Below the pieces are notes generated by a model. It ran no database searches. It had not been told where the DNA came from and saw only the letters and a program-made list of their open reading frames with translations. A stretch of 64,000 nt of DNA from JBFWUW01 sp050247075 (GTDB lineage Bacteria; Planctomycetota; Planctomycetia; Pirellulales; JBFWUW01). Location: positions 62,001 to 126,000 of the forward strand of contig JBFWUW010000008.1 of the NCBI GenBank assembly GCA_050247075.1. Direction: 5' to 3'. Shown one piece after another: positions 17,624 through 25,582 of the stretch (within the stretch, counting starts at the first letter, position 1; the number at the start of each line of letters is the position of its first letter). The position numbers and the translations under genes were made by a program.

Positions 17624-18328
17624 TCAGTTGGCCGCCATCGTCAATGTTTCCACCGGAGCACCGGGCGGGCGGCGTGGGGCTTGTGCCGCTCGTTCTCGGC
17701 TGAGTGCCCGCACCCAGTCCAGGTCGCCACGTTTCCAAACGTAAAAGAAGCCGACCATCAGCACGGCAAAAAAGACCGCGATGTCGATCATGGCCGTTTT
17801 GACAATGCTGTTGCCTATTTGGCCGACGCTCGTGACTGCATCGGGGCTTATATTCGAGGAACTTGCCGGCGGCTCTTGCAATATCCGCGGCCAGTCAGGA
17901 TTGGTCACGCCCAGTTCGGAAAACTTGTCGGCCACAACCGATTGATAGCCTGCCGCACGGGCTTCTAGCCGGGCCAGATCGGTCTCTTGCAGATCCGACT
18001 GCCCGCGGATATCGGCCGCCACTTCCGCTCGCTCTTGCGTGCCAAGATCGCGAAGTTGGTTGCCTTTGCCGTAGACCGTGGCCCAGGGAAAAAAGAAGGC
18101 CACTTCAACATCGAAAATGATAAACAGCAGAGCGACCACGTAAAACCGCAGATCGAACTGCACAAAGCTCGACCCAATAGTCGGCTCACCGCACTCGTAA
18201 ATTTCCAGCTTTTCGGCGTTGGGCGATTTTGGCCGCAGCAGCCAGCCCACTAGCAGATTGGCAAACAAAAACACAAACCCTAGCGCGACAAACAGCGCCA
18301 GATAAGCCGCGATCGATGTAGGTGTCAT
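17624..18328 (-). CDS. nuoA: NADH-quinone oxidoreductase subunit A with a long insertion
   Basis: A 234-aa protein, about twice the usual ~120. The start at 18328 gives the normal NuoA N-terminus and has GCAGG upstream. TM1 (residues ~6-30), the loop KLEIYECGEPTIGSSFVQFD with the conserved ECG, LRFYVVALLFIIFDVEVAFF (TM2) and YVWKRGDLDWV after TM3 are all canonical. Between TM2 and TM3 lies an extra ~90-residue hydrophilic segment (residues ~86-178), including QERAEVAADIRGQSDLQE. It belongs to the proton-pumping membrane arm of complex I. The insertion is not a frameshift: the frame is intact on both sides. Confidence 0.92.
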   Translation of the reverse strand: MTPTSIAAYLALFVALGFVFLFANLLVGWLLRPKSPNAEKLEIYECGEPTIGSSFVQFDLRFYVVALLFIIFDVEVAFFFPWATVYGKGNQLRDLGTQERAEVAADIRGQSDLQETDLARLEARAAGYQSVVADKFSELGVTNPDWPRILQEPPASSSNISPDAVTSVGQIGNSIVKTAMIDIAVFFAVLMVGFFYVWKRGDLDWVRALSRERAAQAPRRPPGAPVETLTMAAN

Positions 18329-18424
18329 AATGCCTGCAATGAGAGTTAAGCCGATTGTCTGCCGCATTTTAGGAAAACGCCCCTGTTTTGCAAGGGAGCA
18401 AGCCTGCCGGCACAAACGGGGCAG

Positions 18425-18625
18425 TCATGTGGCCCTAATCGCCTCTCGCACCGTTTTGCGGGCGATCTTGAAGGAGTTGAGGATCACTTGCGCCCGAATA
18501 TCGAGTTGCTCCGTAGTAAAATTGCGTTGCCCCTCGCTGACCGAAAGGCCCGCCAAGGCCAGCGTCAGCGGCATCAAATCCAAGAATTCGCGATAGAGCC
18601 GTTTGACAGCTTCTTCGTCGGCCAT
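18425..18625 (-). CDS. Small conserved-looking hypothetical protein
   Basis: A 66-aa protein from the ATG at 18625, preceded by AAAGGTG with good spacing. The open frame extends upstream without any sensible sequence. It is charged and mainly helical (MADEEAVKRLYREFLDLMPL at the start), with no signal peptide. It sits 96 bases upstream of nuoA on the same strand and may share its transcript. No family is recognised. Confidence 0.65.
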   Translation of the reverse strand: MADEEAVKRLYREFLDLMPLTLALAGLSVSEGQRNFTTEQLDIRAQVILNSFKIARKTVREAIRAT

Positions 18626-18872
18626 AAAACACCTTTCTAGGGCTATTGCAAAGACCAGTACCGCCAGGAACGCGCGTGGCTGCCGCGTACCGGTTAATGC
18701 TACGTGCGATGCAACCCGTTTTCCACCCCCGGCGGCAAGAAGCAATAGTTGCCACGGACAACCATGTGCTCGAAACGGGCAGTAGCCGCGACATAGGGAA
18801 CGGACTGTGCTTGAATCGCTGATTGCCGCTGCTTGCTCGCCACGGCTGTTTTTCCTGGGCGGTGGCGGGACC

Positions 18873-20747
18873 ATGCGGTTCACGGCGCAGCCCGCGGCTG
18901 AGGTTCGCTGGGAGTTCTACCGGGGGCATTTGCTCGAACCGGCCCAAACGCGGCAAACGCGTACGCTGGATGTCTGGCGTGCCCTATTTCGCTGGACCGG
19001 CGACGATGAAGACCAGCCGCTGATCGTTTTGTACCACGATCCCGCCACGCAGGAATTGTTCGTCACGCGGCAAATTTTGATGCACGGCTGGGAGACGTTT
19101 GAATCGAGTCCCAATGTTATCGAAAGCCGCGCGGCCCAGGTGTGGCGCAGGGAACTAGTCGGGGCAATCGACCTTTCCACCGGTGCCGATATCGGCGCGG
19201 AGCTAGCCCACTGCCTGGAGTTGGTCGTAGTAGGGACGAGCCGGTTGCCGATTACCTCGCTGGAATCACCGCTGCCGGCCTTTTCGCTGGGGCAATTGGC
19301 GTACTTCCCGTTTCTGGCGGCGCGGAACCCGCACGAACCACCGATTTCCGATGTAGAGGAGTTGATCGCGCTTGGGCTGCCGCTAGCCCGCTCGCAGGCA
19401 GACCGGGCCAGGCTGCTGGAGGTTGTCCTGCGTGCGGCGACATCTGGTGAGGTTCCGACGTTGGCCGACTTGTATTTCACGTGGTGGCAGACGGCGTGTC
19501 AGGCCAAGTCTGGCCAGCCCTGGGGCGATCTGCCTTCATGCGTGCGTGCCCTGTTCAACCAGTTGGCCCTTTCACCCTACACAGGTTTAGGTACACGCTT
19601 GACGGCATGGCTGGAATGTTGGGCCGGGCCGCGACGGTTAGGTTCGGCGGCGGTCTCGGAAGTGTTGGGCTACATGCTGCGGCACTTGGTAAGCCATTTG
19701 ACGGCCTTTGATCTGATTACCTTTCACAATCGCGGAGCAAACTACCCCGACGCCTTGTTTCTCGATAGCTTGCTAAAAGCGTTTCTGCGATTGATCGAGC
19801 AAGACCCGGTAACGATCTTGCCGCCCGCTTCGGCAGAGGAACCGCTGTTGAAACAGGCCCGTTTGTTGCGGCGTGCGCTGCGGCAAGGCTGGCTGGCGCG
19901 GCAAGCCTGCGAAGGATTGCTGGTGCCGGAGGTTCCCACCTCGCCCGGCGAAAACCTGCGCGTTCTGCCCGCCGAATACCCGCGAGCCAGTGACGAGGAA
20001 CTTCAATATGCCGTCAAACGCCGCCGCAAACTGTTTGTGGACGACTCCCTGGGGGAGGCACCAACTGGCCCGGTATCACGGGCATTGGCGCAATCAGCAG
20101 CCGACCTCAAGCAACCGGGCGAGTTGCGTGAACTTGGACTGGGCACTTACCTGGATCGGCCTCTGGGATTTCACAAGGCAGCGGGAGAGACCGACCGCAC
20201 GCCGCTGCTTTCCTACGTGGCTTTCAGCCAGGAACTGGCGATCGACCGCCTGAAGCAACTGCGGCGGCTGGGGCTGATCGACAACGACACATTTCGTGAC
20301 CATCTCATCGCCCACGTGAGGGGCTTGCCCCTGGCTGGCCAGCCAGTCCGCGCGTACTCAGCCCACGCGCGGCCGGGTGTGGTGGCGCTGGAAGACGCGC
20401 GGCAAGCCGCCGAGGATTTCGTATTCCTGGCAACCACGCGGCAATCGCTGCATGAATTCCTGGGGCATTTCGATTGGCAGCCGTTGCATAAAGCCGACCC
20501 GGCGTTGCTTTGCTGGCTACAGGCCGACCGTGATGTGCTGTTGATTCGCGAGGCCGATCAAGACCAGGATCGTGCCATCGTGTTGGCGGTGTACGATGGC
20601 GGTATGTCGCACCGGGCCACCATTTTGGCCGACATGGCATCGAGCGTATTTCGGCAAGGAACCGAATTGCCAGCGGAAGGATTGCGACTGACGACAATCG
20701 CTGGCAGGGAGTTCCGGATTCCTACGCTGCCCGTTTCCCGATTGTAG
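18873..20747 (+). CDS. Large hypothetical protein, family not recognised
   Basis: A 624-aa protein from the ATG at 18873; a GTG at 18807 is an in-frame alternative. It has no signal peptide or clear membrane span. The sequence is rich in Leu/Ala/Arg with regular helices, plus a mixed N-terminal domain (VRWEFYRGHLLEPAQTRQTR, LIVLYHDPATQELFVTRQIL). No catalytic motif is identifiable. The stop codon TAG is the TAG of a REP-like TGTAG head, so the present C-terminus (FRIPTLPVSRL) may have been set by insertion of that element. It is convergent with the HEAT-protein gene. Confidence 0.72.
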   Translation: MRFTAQPAAEVRWEFYRGHLLEPAQTRQTRTLDVWRALFRWTGDDEDQPLIVLYHDPATQELFVTRQILMHGWETFESSPNVIESRAAQVWRRELVGAIDLSTGADIGAELAHCLELVVVGTSRLPITSLESPLPAFSLGQLAYFPFLAARNPHEPPISDVEELIALGLPLARSQADRARLLEVVLRAATSGEVPTLADLYFTWWQTACQAKSGQPWGDLPSCVRALFNQLALSPYTGLGTRLTAWLECWAGPRRLGSAAVSEVLGYMLRHLVSHLTAFDLITFHNRGANYPDALFLDSLLKAFLRLIEQDPVTILPPASAEEPLLKQARLLRRALRQGWLARQACEGLLVPEVPTSPGENLRVLPAEYPRASDEELQYAVKRRRKLFVDDSLGEAPTGPVSRALAQSAADLKQPGELRELGLGTYLDRPLGFHKAAGETDRTPLLSYVAFSQELAIDRLKQLRRLGLIDNDTFRDHLIAHVRGLPLAGQPVRAYSAHARPGVVALEDARQAAEDFVFLATTRQSLHEFLGHFDWQPLHKADPALLCWLQADRDVLLIREADQDQDRAIVLAVYDGGMSHRATILADMASSVFRQGTELPAEGLRLTTIAGREFRIPTLPVSRL

Positions 20748-20799
20748 CAGGCGATTCCCTCGCCGATCCCTAGAGGAGCTGTCCCCCGACGGCGAAAAT
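20743..20799 (+). repeat. REP-like A+B doublet overlapping a stop codon
   Basis: Module A (20743-20767, TGTAGCAGGCGATTCCCTCG then CCGAT) is followed closely by a diverged module B (20771-20799). The first TAG of module A is the stop codon of the preceding gene. Same A-then-B order as at 23111, 25092, 50525 and 59941. Confidence 0.8.
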
Positions 20800-20834
20800 C
20801 GGCGTTCGATCTCTCGTACCTCAACCCCGTGAGT

Positions 20835-20876
20835 CCGGCAACCCGCGGCCAGGATCTAGCATTAACGGGTTGCCGG
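20835..20876. terminator. Perfect 11-bp inverted repeat between convergent genes
   Basis: CCGGCAACCCG (20835-20845) pairs with CGGGTTGCCGG (20866-20876) around a 20-base loop. It lies just after the REP doublet and just before the stop of the minus-strand HEAT gene, so it could end transcription from either side. No T-tract follows, which weakens the case for an intrinsic terminator. Confidence 0.4.
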
Positions 20877-20881
20877 CCGCT

Positions 20882-21928
20882 CTATTTCTCCGGTACCGCT
20901 TTTCTCGCATCAAGCTGCTGCAACGCTTGCGCCAACTCTACCTCCACGGGGCCGAGTAGATTGTCAGTTTCGCGAAGTTTGGTAATCGCACGGCGCAGTG
21001 ACGCCAGATCGGCCTCGCTATTCATGGTGGCCAATTGCCGGGCGGCACGCAGCCCATTGACCATGATCTGAACCTGCTTGAACTCTTGGGCTGATTTCTC
21101 TTCCTTCTCGGTGGCCTCTTTCAATGCTTGAGGGTCGATCATTTCTTCTAGCACGGGCAAACAGGCGGTATCGCCCCAGCGGGCCAGGCCGGTCGCCGCG
21201 TTGAAACGCACATCGGGCTCGGCCGAGACAACCATGCCGCGCAGCCGGGCCAACGCCTTTTCGTCCCCCACCACGCCCAACGCAAAGGCCACGGTCGACT
21301 GCATCCTTTGGTCGTCGTCGTGCGAAAGATCGACCAATCCGGCCGAGATAACGGCCAACGGTGCCGCGGCTTCCTCGGCCGGCATGATCGGCGGCTTGTC
21401 GCCCGTGGAATGCAGCTTCGACGCCAACAGGGCCAACGACTCCACCGCCGACAGCCGCACGGGTGTGGCTTCGGGCTTGTCGGCCTGGGCCGAGGCCGCT
21501 TGCAGCAGGGCAGGCAGTCCCTCTAAACGGTCGAATTCGCCCAGGGCCTTGCAGAGGAAGACCCTCAAATTGACGGCGTTGGCTTCCGTGTCCCCTTTGG
21601 CCAGTTCGTTTTGCAGCAGCGTCGTTAGCTCGCTGGAAATTCCCGGATCGCGGCGGAGTTCCGCTTTACGCCGCAGTTCGGTCGCCAGGTCGTGGGCGGC
21701 CTGCCAACTGGCCAGCCCTCCCTTGCGGATCTGGGCAATATGCTTTTGCGGGTCGGTCCCCATCTGGGCCAATTGATTGAACAGCAGATAGACCCCCACG
21801 ATGATGACCACGATCACCATCGGAACCACGAACAACTGCACGATAAAGCCCGCACTCGGCGGCTCAACCGGCGGCAAAGCATCGTCGGGCGACGCTGGTT
21901 TTGGCAGGTCATCAGCGGAGGCGGACAT
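20882..21928 (-). CDS. HEAT-repeat protein with one membrane anchor
   Basis: A 348-aa protein. A Pro/Asp-rich start is followed by one strong membrane segment (residues ~29-51, FIVQLFVVPMVIVVIIVGVY), and the remainder is alpha-helical repeat. HEAT-like units are clear in MQSTVAFALGVVGDEKALAR and PDVRFNAATGLARWGDTACL. It is probably anchored in the inner membrane with the repeats exposed as a binding platform. The function is unknown. Its start region faces the ARPP-1 gene divergently, with an 11-bp perfect palindrome between them. Confidence 0.82.
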   Translation of the reverse strand: MSASADDLPKPASPDDALPPVEPPSAGFIVQLFVVPMVIVVIIVGVYLLFNQLAQMGTDPQKHIAQIRKGGLASWQAAHDLATELRRKAELRRDPGISSELTTLLQNELAKGDTEANAVNLRVFLCKALGEFDRLEGLPALLQAASAQADKPEATPVRLSAVESLALLASKLHSTGDKPPIMPAEEAAAPLAVISAGLVDLSHDDDQRMQSTVAFALGVVGDEKALARLRGMVVSAEPDVRFNAATGLARWGDTACLPVLEEMIDPQALKEATEKEEKSAQEFKQVQIMVNGLRAARQLATMNSEADLASLRRAITKLRETDNLLGPVEVELAQALQQLDARKAVPEK

Positions 21929-22019
21929 GGCAGGCCCAGGCAGGCAGGTTCGTAAAATGCCAGTTTAGGCCCCTGTCGCGACATTGGCGAGGGTGGCGGC
22001 AATTCAAAATTAATGCCGG

Positions 22020-22046
22020 CAGATTGGACACGCCCTGTCCAATCTG
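22020..22046. promoter_or_regulatory. Perfect 11-bp palindrome between divergent genes
   Basis: CAGATTGGACA (22020-22030) and TGTCCAATCTG (22036-22046) are separated by CGCCC. It sits between divergent starts at 21928 and 22202. The position suits an operator, but a hairpin in either transcript is equally possible. No T-tract is present. Confidence 0.45.
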
Positions 22047-22201
22047 GTTGGTAGAGTCGTCATGCCCATGAAACGGCTGAACCACGCCGCTTCTAGCTGG
22101 TCGTGGGCAGTCCTTCGACCAGTCAGGTCCACCAGCGAACCTTTCACCGCCTCAAACTGTCTTGATTGAATCACATCTGTTCCTGCTCCAGGAGGCTGTT
22201 C

Positions 22202-23107
22202 ATGCCATTGACGCTGCCCCAACTTAGCGTGGGCGATCCCATGCAGTACGAGTCCCTGTCGGTCTTTCCGCTGTTCGCTCCAGCGGGCGGCGAGGTAGAG
22301 TACCAATTGTCCGACGAGGCCTTGGCTAGCGAATCGCTATTGGTTCAAGAAGTCACGGAAGGAGGCTCCGTCCCCAATTTGCTGGTCGAGAACAAGGGGG
22401 ACTTGTTGGTGCTGTTTCTGGAGGGGGAGGAATTGGTGGGGGCCAAGCAAAACCGCGTACTCAACACGTCGGTGCTGGTCGCCCCCCATAGCTTGTTGAA
22501 GATTCCGGTGTCGTGCGTGGAACAAGGCCGCTGGCGCTACAAGTCCAAGTTTTTCGGTTCAAGCGGTTCGCATTCTCCTTCCAAGTTGCGGCGGGCCTTG
22601 AAAGCATCGGTCAGCCGCTCGGTGCGCGGCAAGAGCGGCCACGCCTCGGACCAGGGCGAGGTCTGGCGGCAGGTGGAAGGCCTGCATGCCGCGCACGGGG
22701 TGGAGTCGGAAACGACCGCAATGTCAGACGCCTTCGAGCAGCATCAGGCCCGTATTGCCGAGTTCCGCGAGCGCCTGCAATACTTGGCACCGGCCGTGGG
22801 CATGGCCGTGACCGTCGGCCCGCGTGTGGTCAGCATCGATGTGTTCGACAAGCCGGCAACGTGCCAAAAAGTCTGGAGCCGCCTGCTGTCGGGATTCGTC
22901 TTCGACGCCTTGGAGTCGCGGGAAAGCGGCCCGACAGTTGAGGCCGCCCAGGTTTCGCAACTGCTGCAAGCCGCGGGCAGCTTTCCCTGGGAGCCATCTC
23001 CAGCCGTGGGCGAAGGCCAGGAATACCGCGCGGAGTCAGTGGATGGAGAACATGCCTCGGCCCTCACCTTTCAAGGGACAGTCGTGCATGAAAGCCTGTT
23101 GGTGTAA
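22202..23107 (+). CDS. ARPP-1 / DUF6569 family protein
   Basis: A 301-aa protein; the ATG at 22202 follows CAGGAGGCTGTTC, a strong ribosome-binding site. The family core is highly recognisable: YESLSVFPLFAP, SLLVQEVTEGGSVPNLLVEN, VLFLEGEELVGAKQNRVLNT, and IPVSCVEQGRWRYKSKFFGS. Proteins of this domain (named for association with ADP-ribosylglycohydrolase and rhodanese-phosphatase superfamilies) are predicted from genome context to take part in ADP-ribose or related signalling, but have no proven activity. Here no macro domain, ADP-ribosylglycohydrolase or rhodanese gene is adjacent. It is convergent with the AAA+ gene. Confidence 0.85.
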   Translation: MPLTLPQLSVGDPMQYESLSVFPLFAPAGGEVEYQLSDEALASESLLVQEVTEGGSVPNLLVENKGDLLVLFLEGEELVGAKQNRVLNTSVLVAPHSLLKIPVSCVEQGRWRYKSKFFGSSGSHSPSKLRRALKASVSRSVRGKSGHASDQGEVWRQVEGLHAAHGVESETTAMSDAFEQHQARIAEFRERLQYLAPAVGMAVTVGPRVVSIDVFDKPATCQKVWSRLLSGFVFDALESRESGPTVEAAQVSQLLQAAGSFPWEPSPAVGEGQEYRAESVDGEHASALTFQGTVVHESLLV

Positions 23108-23110
23108 GTC

Positions 23111-23164
23111 TGTAGGAGGCGATTCCATCGCCGATACGCCTGCAGGAGCCGTCTCCAACGGCGA
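23111..23164 (+). repeat. REP-like A+B doublet
   Basis: Module A at 23111-23135 (TGTAGGAGGCGATTCC...ATCGCCGAT) and module B at 23141-23164 (TGCAGGAGCCGTCTCC...AACGGCGA), same orientation, 5 bases apart. They lie between the convergent 3' ends of the ARPP-1 and AAA+ genes. Confidence 0.85.
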
Positions 23165-23171
23165 TAATCCA

Positions 23172-24905
23172 CTACATCACCGCGAAGTAATTCTCGGCGG
23201 CAAAGTCGAAATTCTCGCGGGTCATTTCGGGTGAAATGCTTTTGAACAGGCACAGATTGCGGATTTGCAACAACAGGTCGCGGGGCTGGCAACAGCGGAA
23301 GGGGCGATTGACCCGGCGGTAATGCATCTCGATCAGGTAGTCCAAGGCGTCGGCCTGAAACTCGATGCCGGTCTTAGGACACATGATCTGGAACAAGTCC
23401 CGGAACTCTTGCTCGCTAGGATCTTGCACGTCAATCTTGTACGGAATGCGGCGCAAGAAGGCATCGTCCACCAGGTCCTTGGGCTCCAAGTTGGTGGAAA
23501 ATACGATTAACTGGTCAAACGGCACCTGGATCTTCTTGCCGTTGGGCAAGTTCAAAAAGTCGTAGCGTTTCTCCAGCGGCACGATCCAACGGTTGAGCAG
23601 TTCATCGGTGCGCATCCGTTGGCGGCCAAAGTCGTCGATCACCAGCGTGCCGCAATTGCTCTTCATTTGCAGTGGCGCTTCGCAAATGCCCGTGGAGGTA
23701 TTGAGCGTGACCTCCAGATTATCCATGGTCAATTCGCCACCCACCACAATCGTGGGCCGGCGGATGCGGATCCAGCGCTTGTCGATCTTGCGCTGGTCTA
23801 GCAACCCGGCGTGCGCCTCCAGCGGAGCCTCTTCATGCACGCTGGGGTCGAACAAGCGGATGATTTGGCCATCGACTTCGACCGCCCGCGGAATCCAGAC
23901 GGCGTCGCCAAAGGCTTTGGTGATCCGCTCGGCGATGCTGGTCTTGCCATTGCCCGGCGCGCCGTACAAGAACATGCCGCGGCCAGAGTTGATGGCCGGG
24001 CCCAAGCGGTTAAGCATGTGCTTGTTGATCAGCAAGTCGTCGAACGCCGCCCGCAAACAGTCCTCGGTGGGATGCTGGTCACACAACGACTGCGCTTTGA
24101 CGGAACCGATGTAATCATTCAGACAGACCGGCGAGGAGCCAAAGTACGAACACTCCTCGGTGAACCGGCGGCCGCGCTCGCGCCCCGTATCGGTCAATTG
24201 ATAGTAGTAGTCGCTCATCGGCGCGGTGCCGGAGTAGACCACTAGCTGGTCGGTTTTCATCTGCCGCAGCAGGTCGTCGATCATCTTGAACGACAGCTTG
24301 ACCTGCTCGGCGATATCGCGGCCCGACTGGCTACCCTTGACCAACATGTAACGCAGGACAATTGCTTCGACCTGCGAGGCCGTCACTTTGGCTTCGGAGA
24401 ATGTCTGCGGTTCCACCGGCAAGAAGCCGAGATGGATCGGTTCCTCGGGAGGACGCGCCAAGACAGACGTGGCGTTGCCCGGCTGCGGTTCGGAAACCAG
24501 CGGGGCCGGCGCGGGACGGGCGGGCGACGAGGCGGGCACGGCGTTATCGGTGGAAGTCAAATTGCCGATCCGCTTCATCAGTTGTTCCAGCCGGCTTTCG
24601 GGCGTGGAGTTGGCGGAAGCCGGCGCGGCTCCGGCCTGGGCCGCGGGCGTGGCCGAAGCCAGCGGGGCGGCTGCCGGCTGTGGCGGACGCGGCGCGGTTG
24701 CTGATGGCACCGGTACCGTAAACTGGCCGGGCCGGGCTACTGCTGGCCCCTTGCCCTGGGGCTCTGCGGGTGGCGGCGTTACGCGGATGGGCTGTGGCAC
24801 ATGCTGCGGCTGCCGGGCCGCGATATCGGCCCAGGTCTTGGCAGCCTCGCCCGGTGTTCGGCCAGCCAATTTGGCCAGCAAGTTGTCCTGAGTTTCGTCG
24901 GGCAT
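23172..24905 (-). CDS. AAA family ATPase with winged-helix-like N-terminal half
   Basis: A 577-aa protein from the ATG at 24905. The longer frame upstream runs through REP-like repeats and is not coding. Layout: a short conserved start, a Pro/Ala-rich linker (~residues 40-165), then a ~100-residue helical region that looks like a DNA-binding winged helix (VEAIVLRYMLVKGSQSGRDI, LLRQMKTDQLVVYSGTAP). Next is an ATPase with Walker A FLYGAPGNGKTSIAERI (~residue 314) and Walker B GTLVIDDFGRQRM (~418), with sensor-like VFSTNLEPKDLVDDAFLRRI. Members occur widely in planctomycetes; their role is not established. The fold suggests an AAA+ remodeller or regulator. Confidence 0.8.
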   Translation of the reverse strand: MPDETQDNLLAKLAGRTPGEAAKTWADIAARQPQHVPQPIRVTPPPAEPQGKGPAVARPGQFTVPVPSATAPRPPQPAAAPLASATPAAQAGAAPASANSTPESRLEQLMKRIGNLTSTDNAVPASSPARPAPAPLVSEPQPGNATSVLARPPEEPIHLGFLPVEPQTFSEAKVTASQVEAIVLRYMLVKGSQSGRDIAEQVKLSFKMIDDLLRQMKTDQLVVYSGTAPMSDYYYQLTDTGRERGRRFTEECSYFGSSPVCLNDYIGSVKAQSLCDQHPTEDCLRAAFDDLLINKHMLNRLGPAINSGRGMFLYGAPGNGKTSIAERITKAFGDAVWIPRAVEVDGQIIRLFDPSVHEEAPLEAHAGLLDQRKIDKRWIRIRRPTIVVGGELTMDNLEVTLNTSTGICEAPLQMKSNCGTLVIDDFGRQRMRTDELLNRWIVPLEKRYDFLNLPNGKKIQVPFDQLIVFSTNLEPKDLVDDAFLRRIPYKIDVQDPSEQEFRDLFQIMCPKTGIEFQADALDYLIEMHYRRVNRPFRCCQPRDLLLQIRNLCLFKSISPEMTRENFDFAAENYFAVM

Positions 24906-25057
24906 GGTCGGCGGAATGTGTTGAAGGACAAGTAGATCGGGCCGCTGCCGGCTTGGCCGCCAAAGCGAACCGCATCGCGCGGCGGCCCAATCCGGGTATG
25001 GGCATAGCAACTCTACGTTTGCATTGGCGGGGGTCAAATCCATTGTCCGTGGCAGTT

Positions 25058-25146
25058 GATTCCATCTGCTGTAGGAGGCGATTCGATCTGCTGTAGGAGG
25101 CGATTCCATCGCCGATCACCCCTGTAGGAGCCGTCTCCGACGGCGA
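25058..25146 (+). repeat. REP-like array: 22-bp tandem plus A+B doublet
   Basis: Two tandem 22-base units (25058-25079 and 25080-25101, one mismatch) each end CTGCTGTAGGAGGC. They run into a full module A (25092-25116), then a full module B (25123-25146). This is the richest copy of the family in the window and shows local tandem expansion of the TGTAGGAGGC head. It lies upstream of the AAA+ gene start. Confidence 0.85.
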
Positions 25147-25268
25147 ATATCCGCCAGGCATGGCCATGCGCAATACGGATTGCCGCGCAAAGTACTTTTC
25201 GCGGCAACTTCGGTTGAAGCGCAAGGACGGAACTGTCCGATACTACTAGTACAACGCTGCCGGGAGGG

Positions 25269-25347
25269 CGGGACGGTTTTGGTCCCGTTTCAGGATAGAG
25301 ATCATGGCACCCCGACGGAACGAGGTGCCATGATCTTTTATTTTTTG
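25269..25347 (+). terminator. Two-hairpin intrinsic terminator upstream of fabH
   Basis: A small stem (CGGGAC 25269-25274 with GTCCCG 25282-25287) precedes a perfect 12-bp stem, GATCATGGCACC (25300-25311) with GGTGCCATGATC (25324-25335). The tract TTTTATTTTTTG follows at once. This is a textbook intrinsic terminator on the plus strand. No plus-strand gene lies upstream, so it ends a short transcript: either a small RNA or the fabH leader (attenuation). Confidence 0.75.
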
Positions 25348-25582
25348 TCCGTTGCTCTTCTCCCACGGTTCCACGCTGGAACCAGCCCTCCCCGTGTCCA
25401 AGAATCGCTTTGCCGTGATTTTCCGATTGCGCAGTCTGCAACGACCGGGACGGCAAATCAATCTAGTCAATCTTTGCCGGCGGCGGTAAAATTTTCCGGT
25501 CAGGCGGCGAAGTCTGGCGTCATGCGCGGCGGACAAGGTTGTCCCTTCGTTTTGCAAGGCCGCAAGAAGCCATAGGTGTCGG

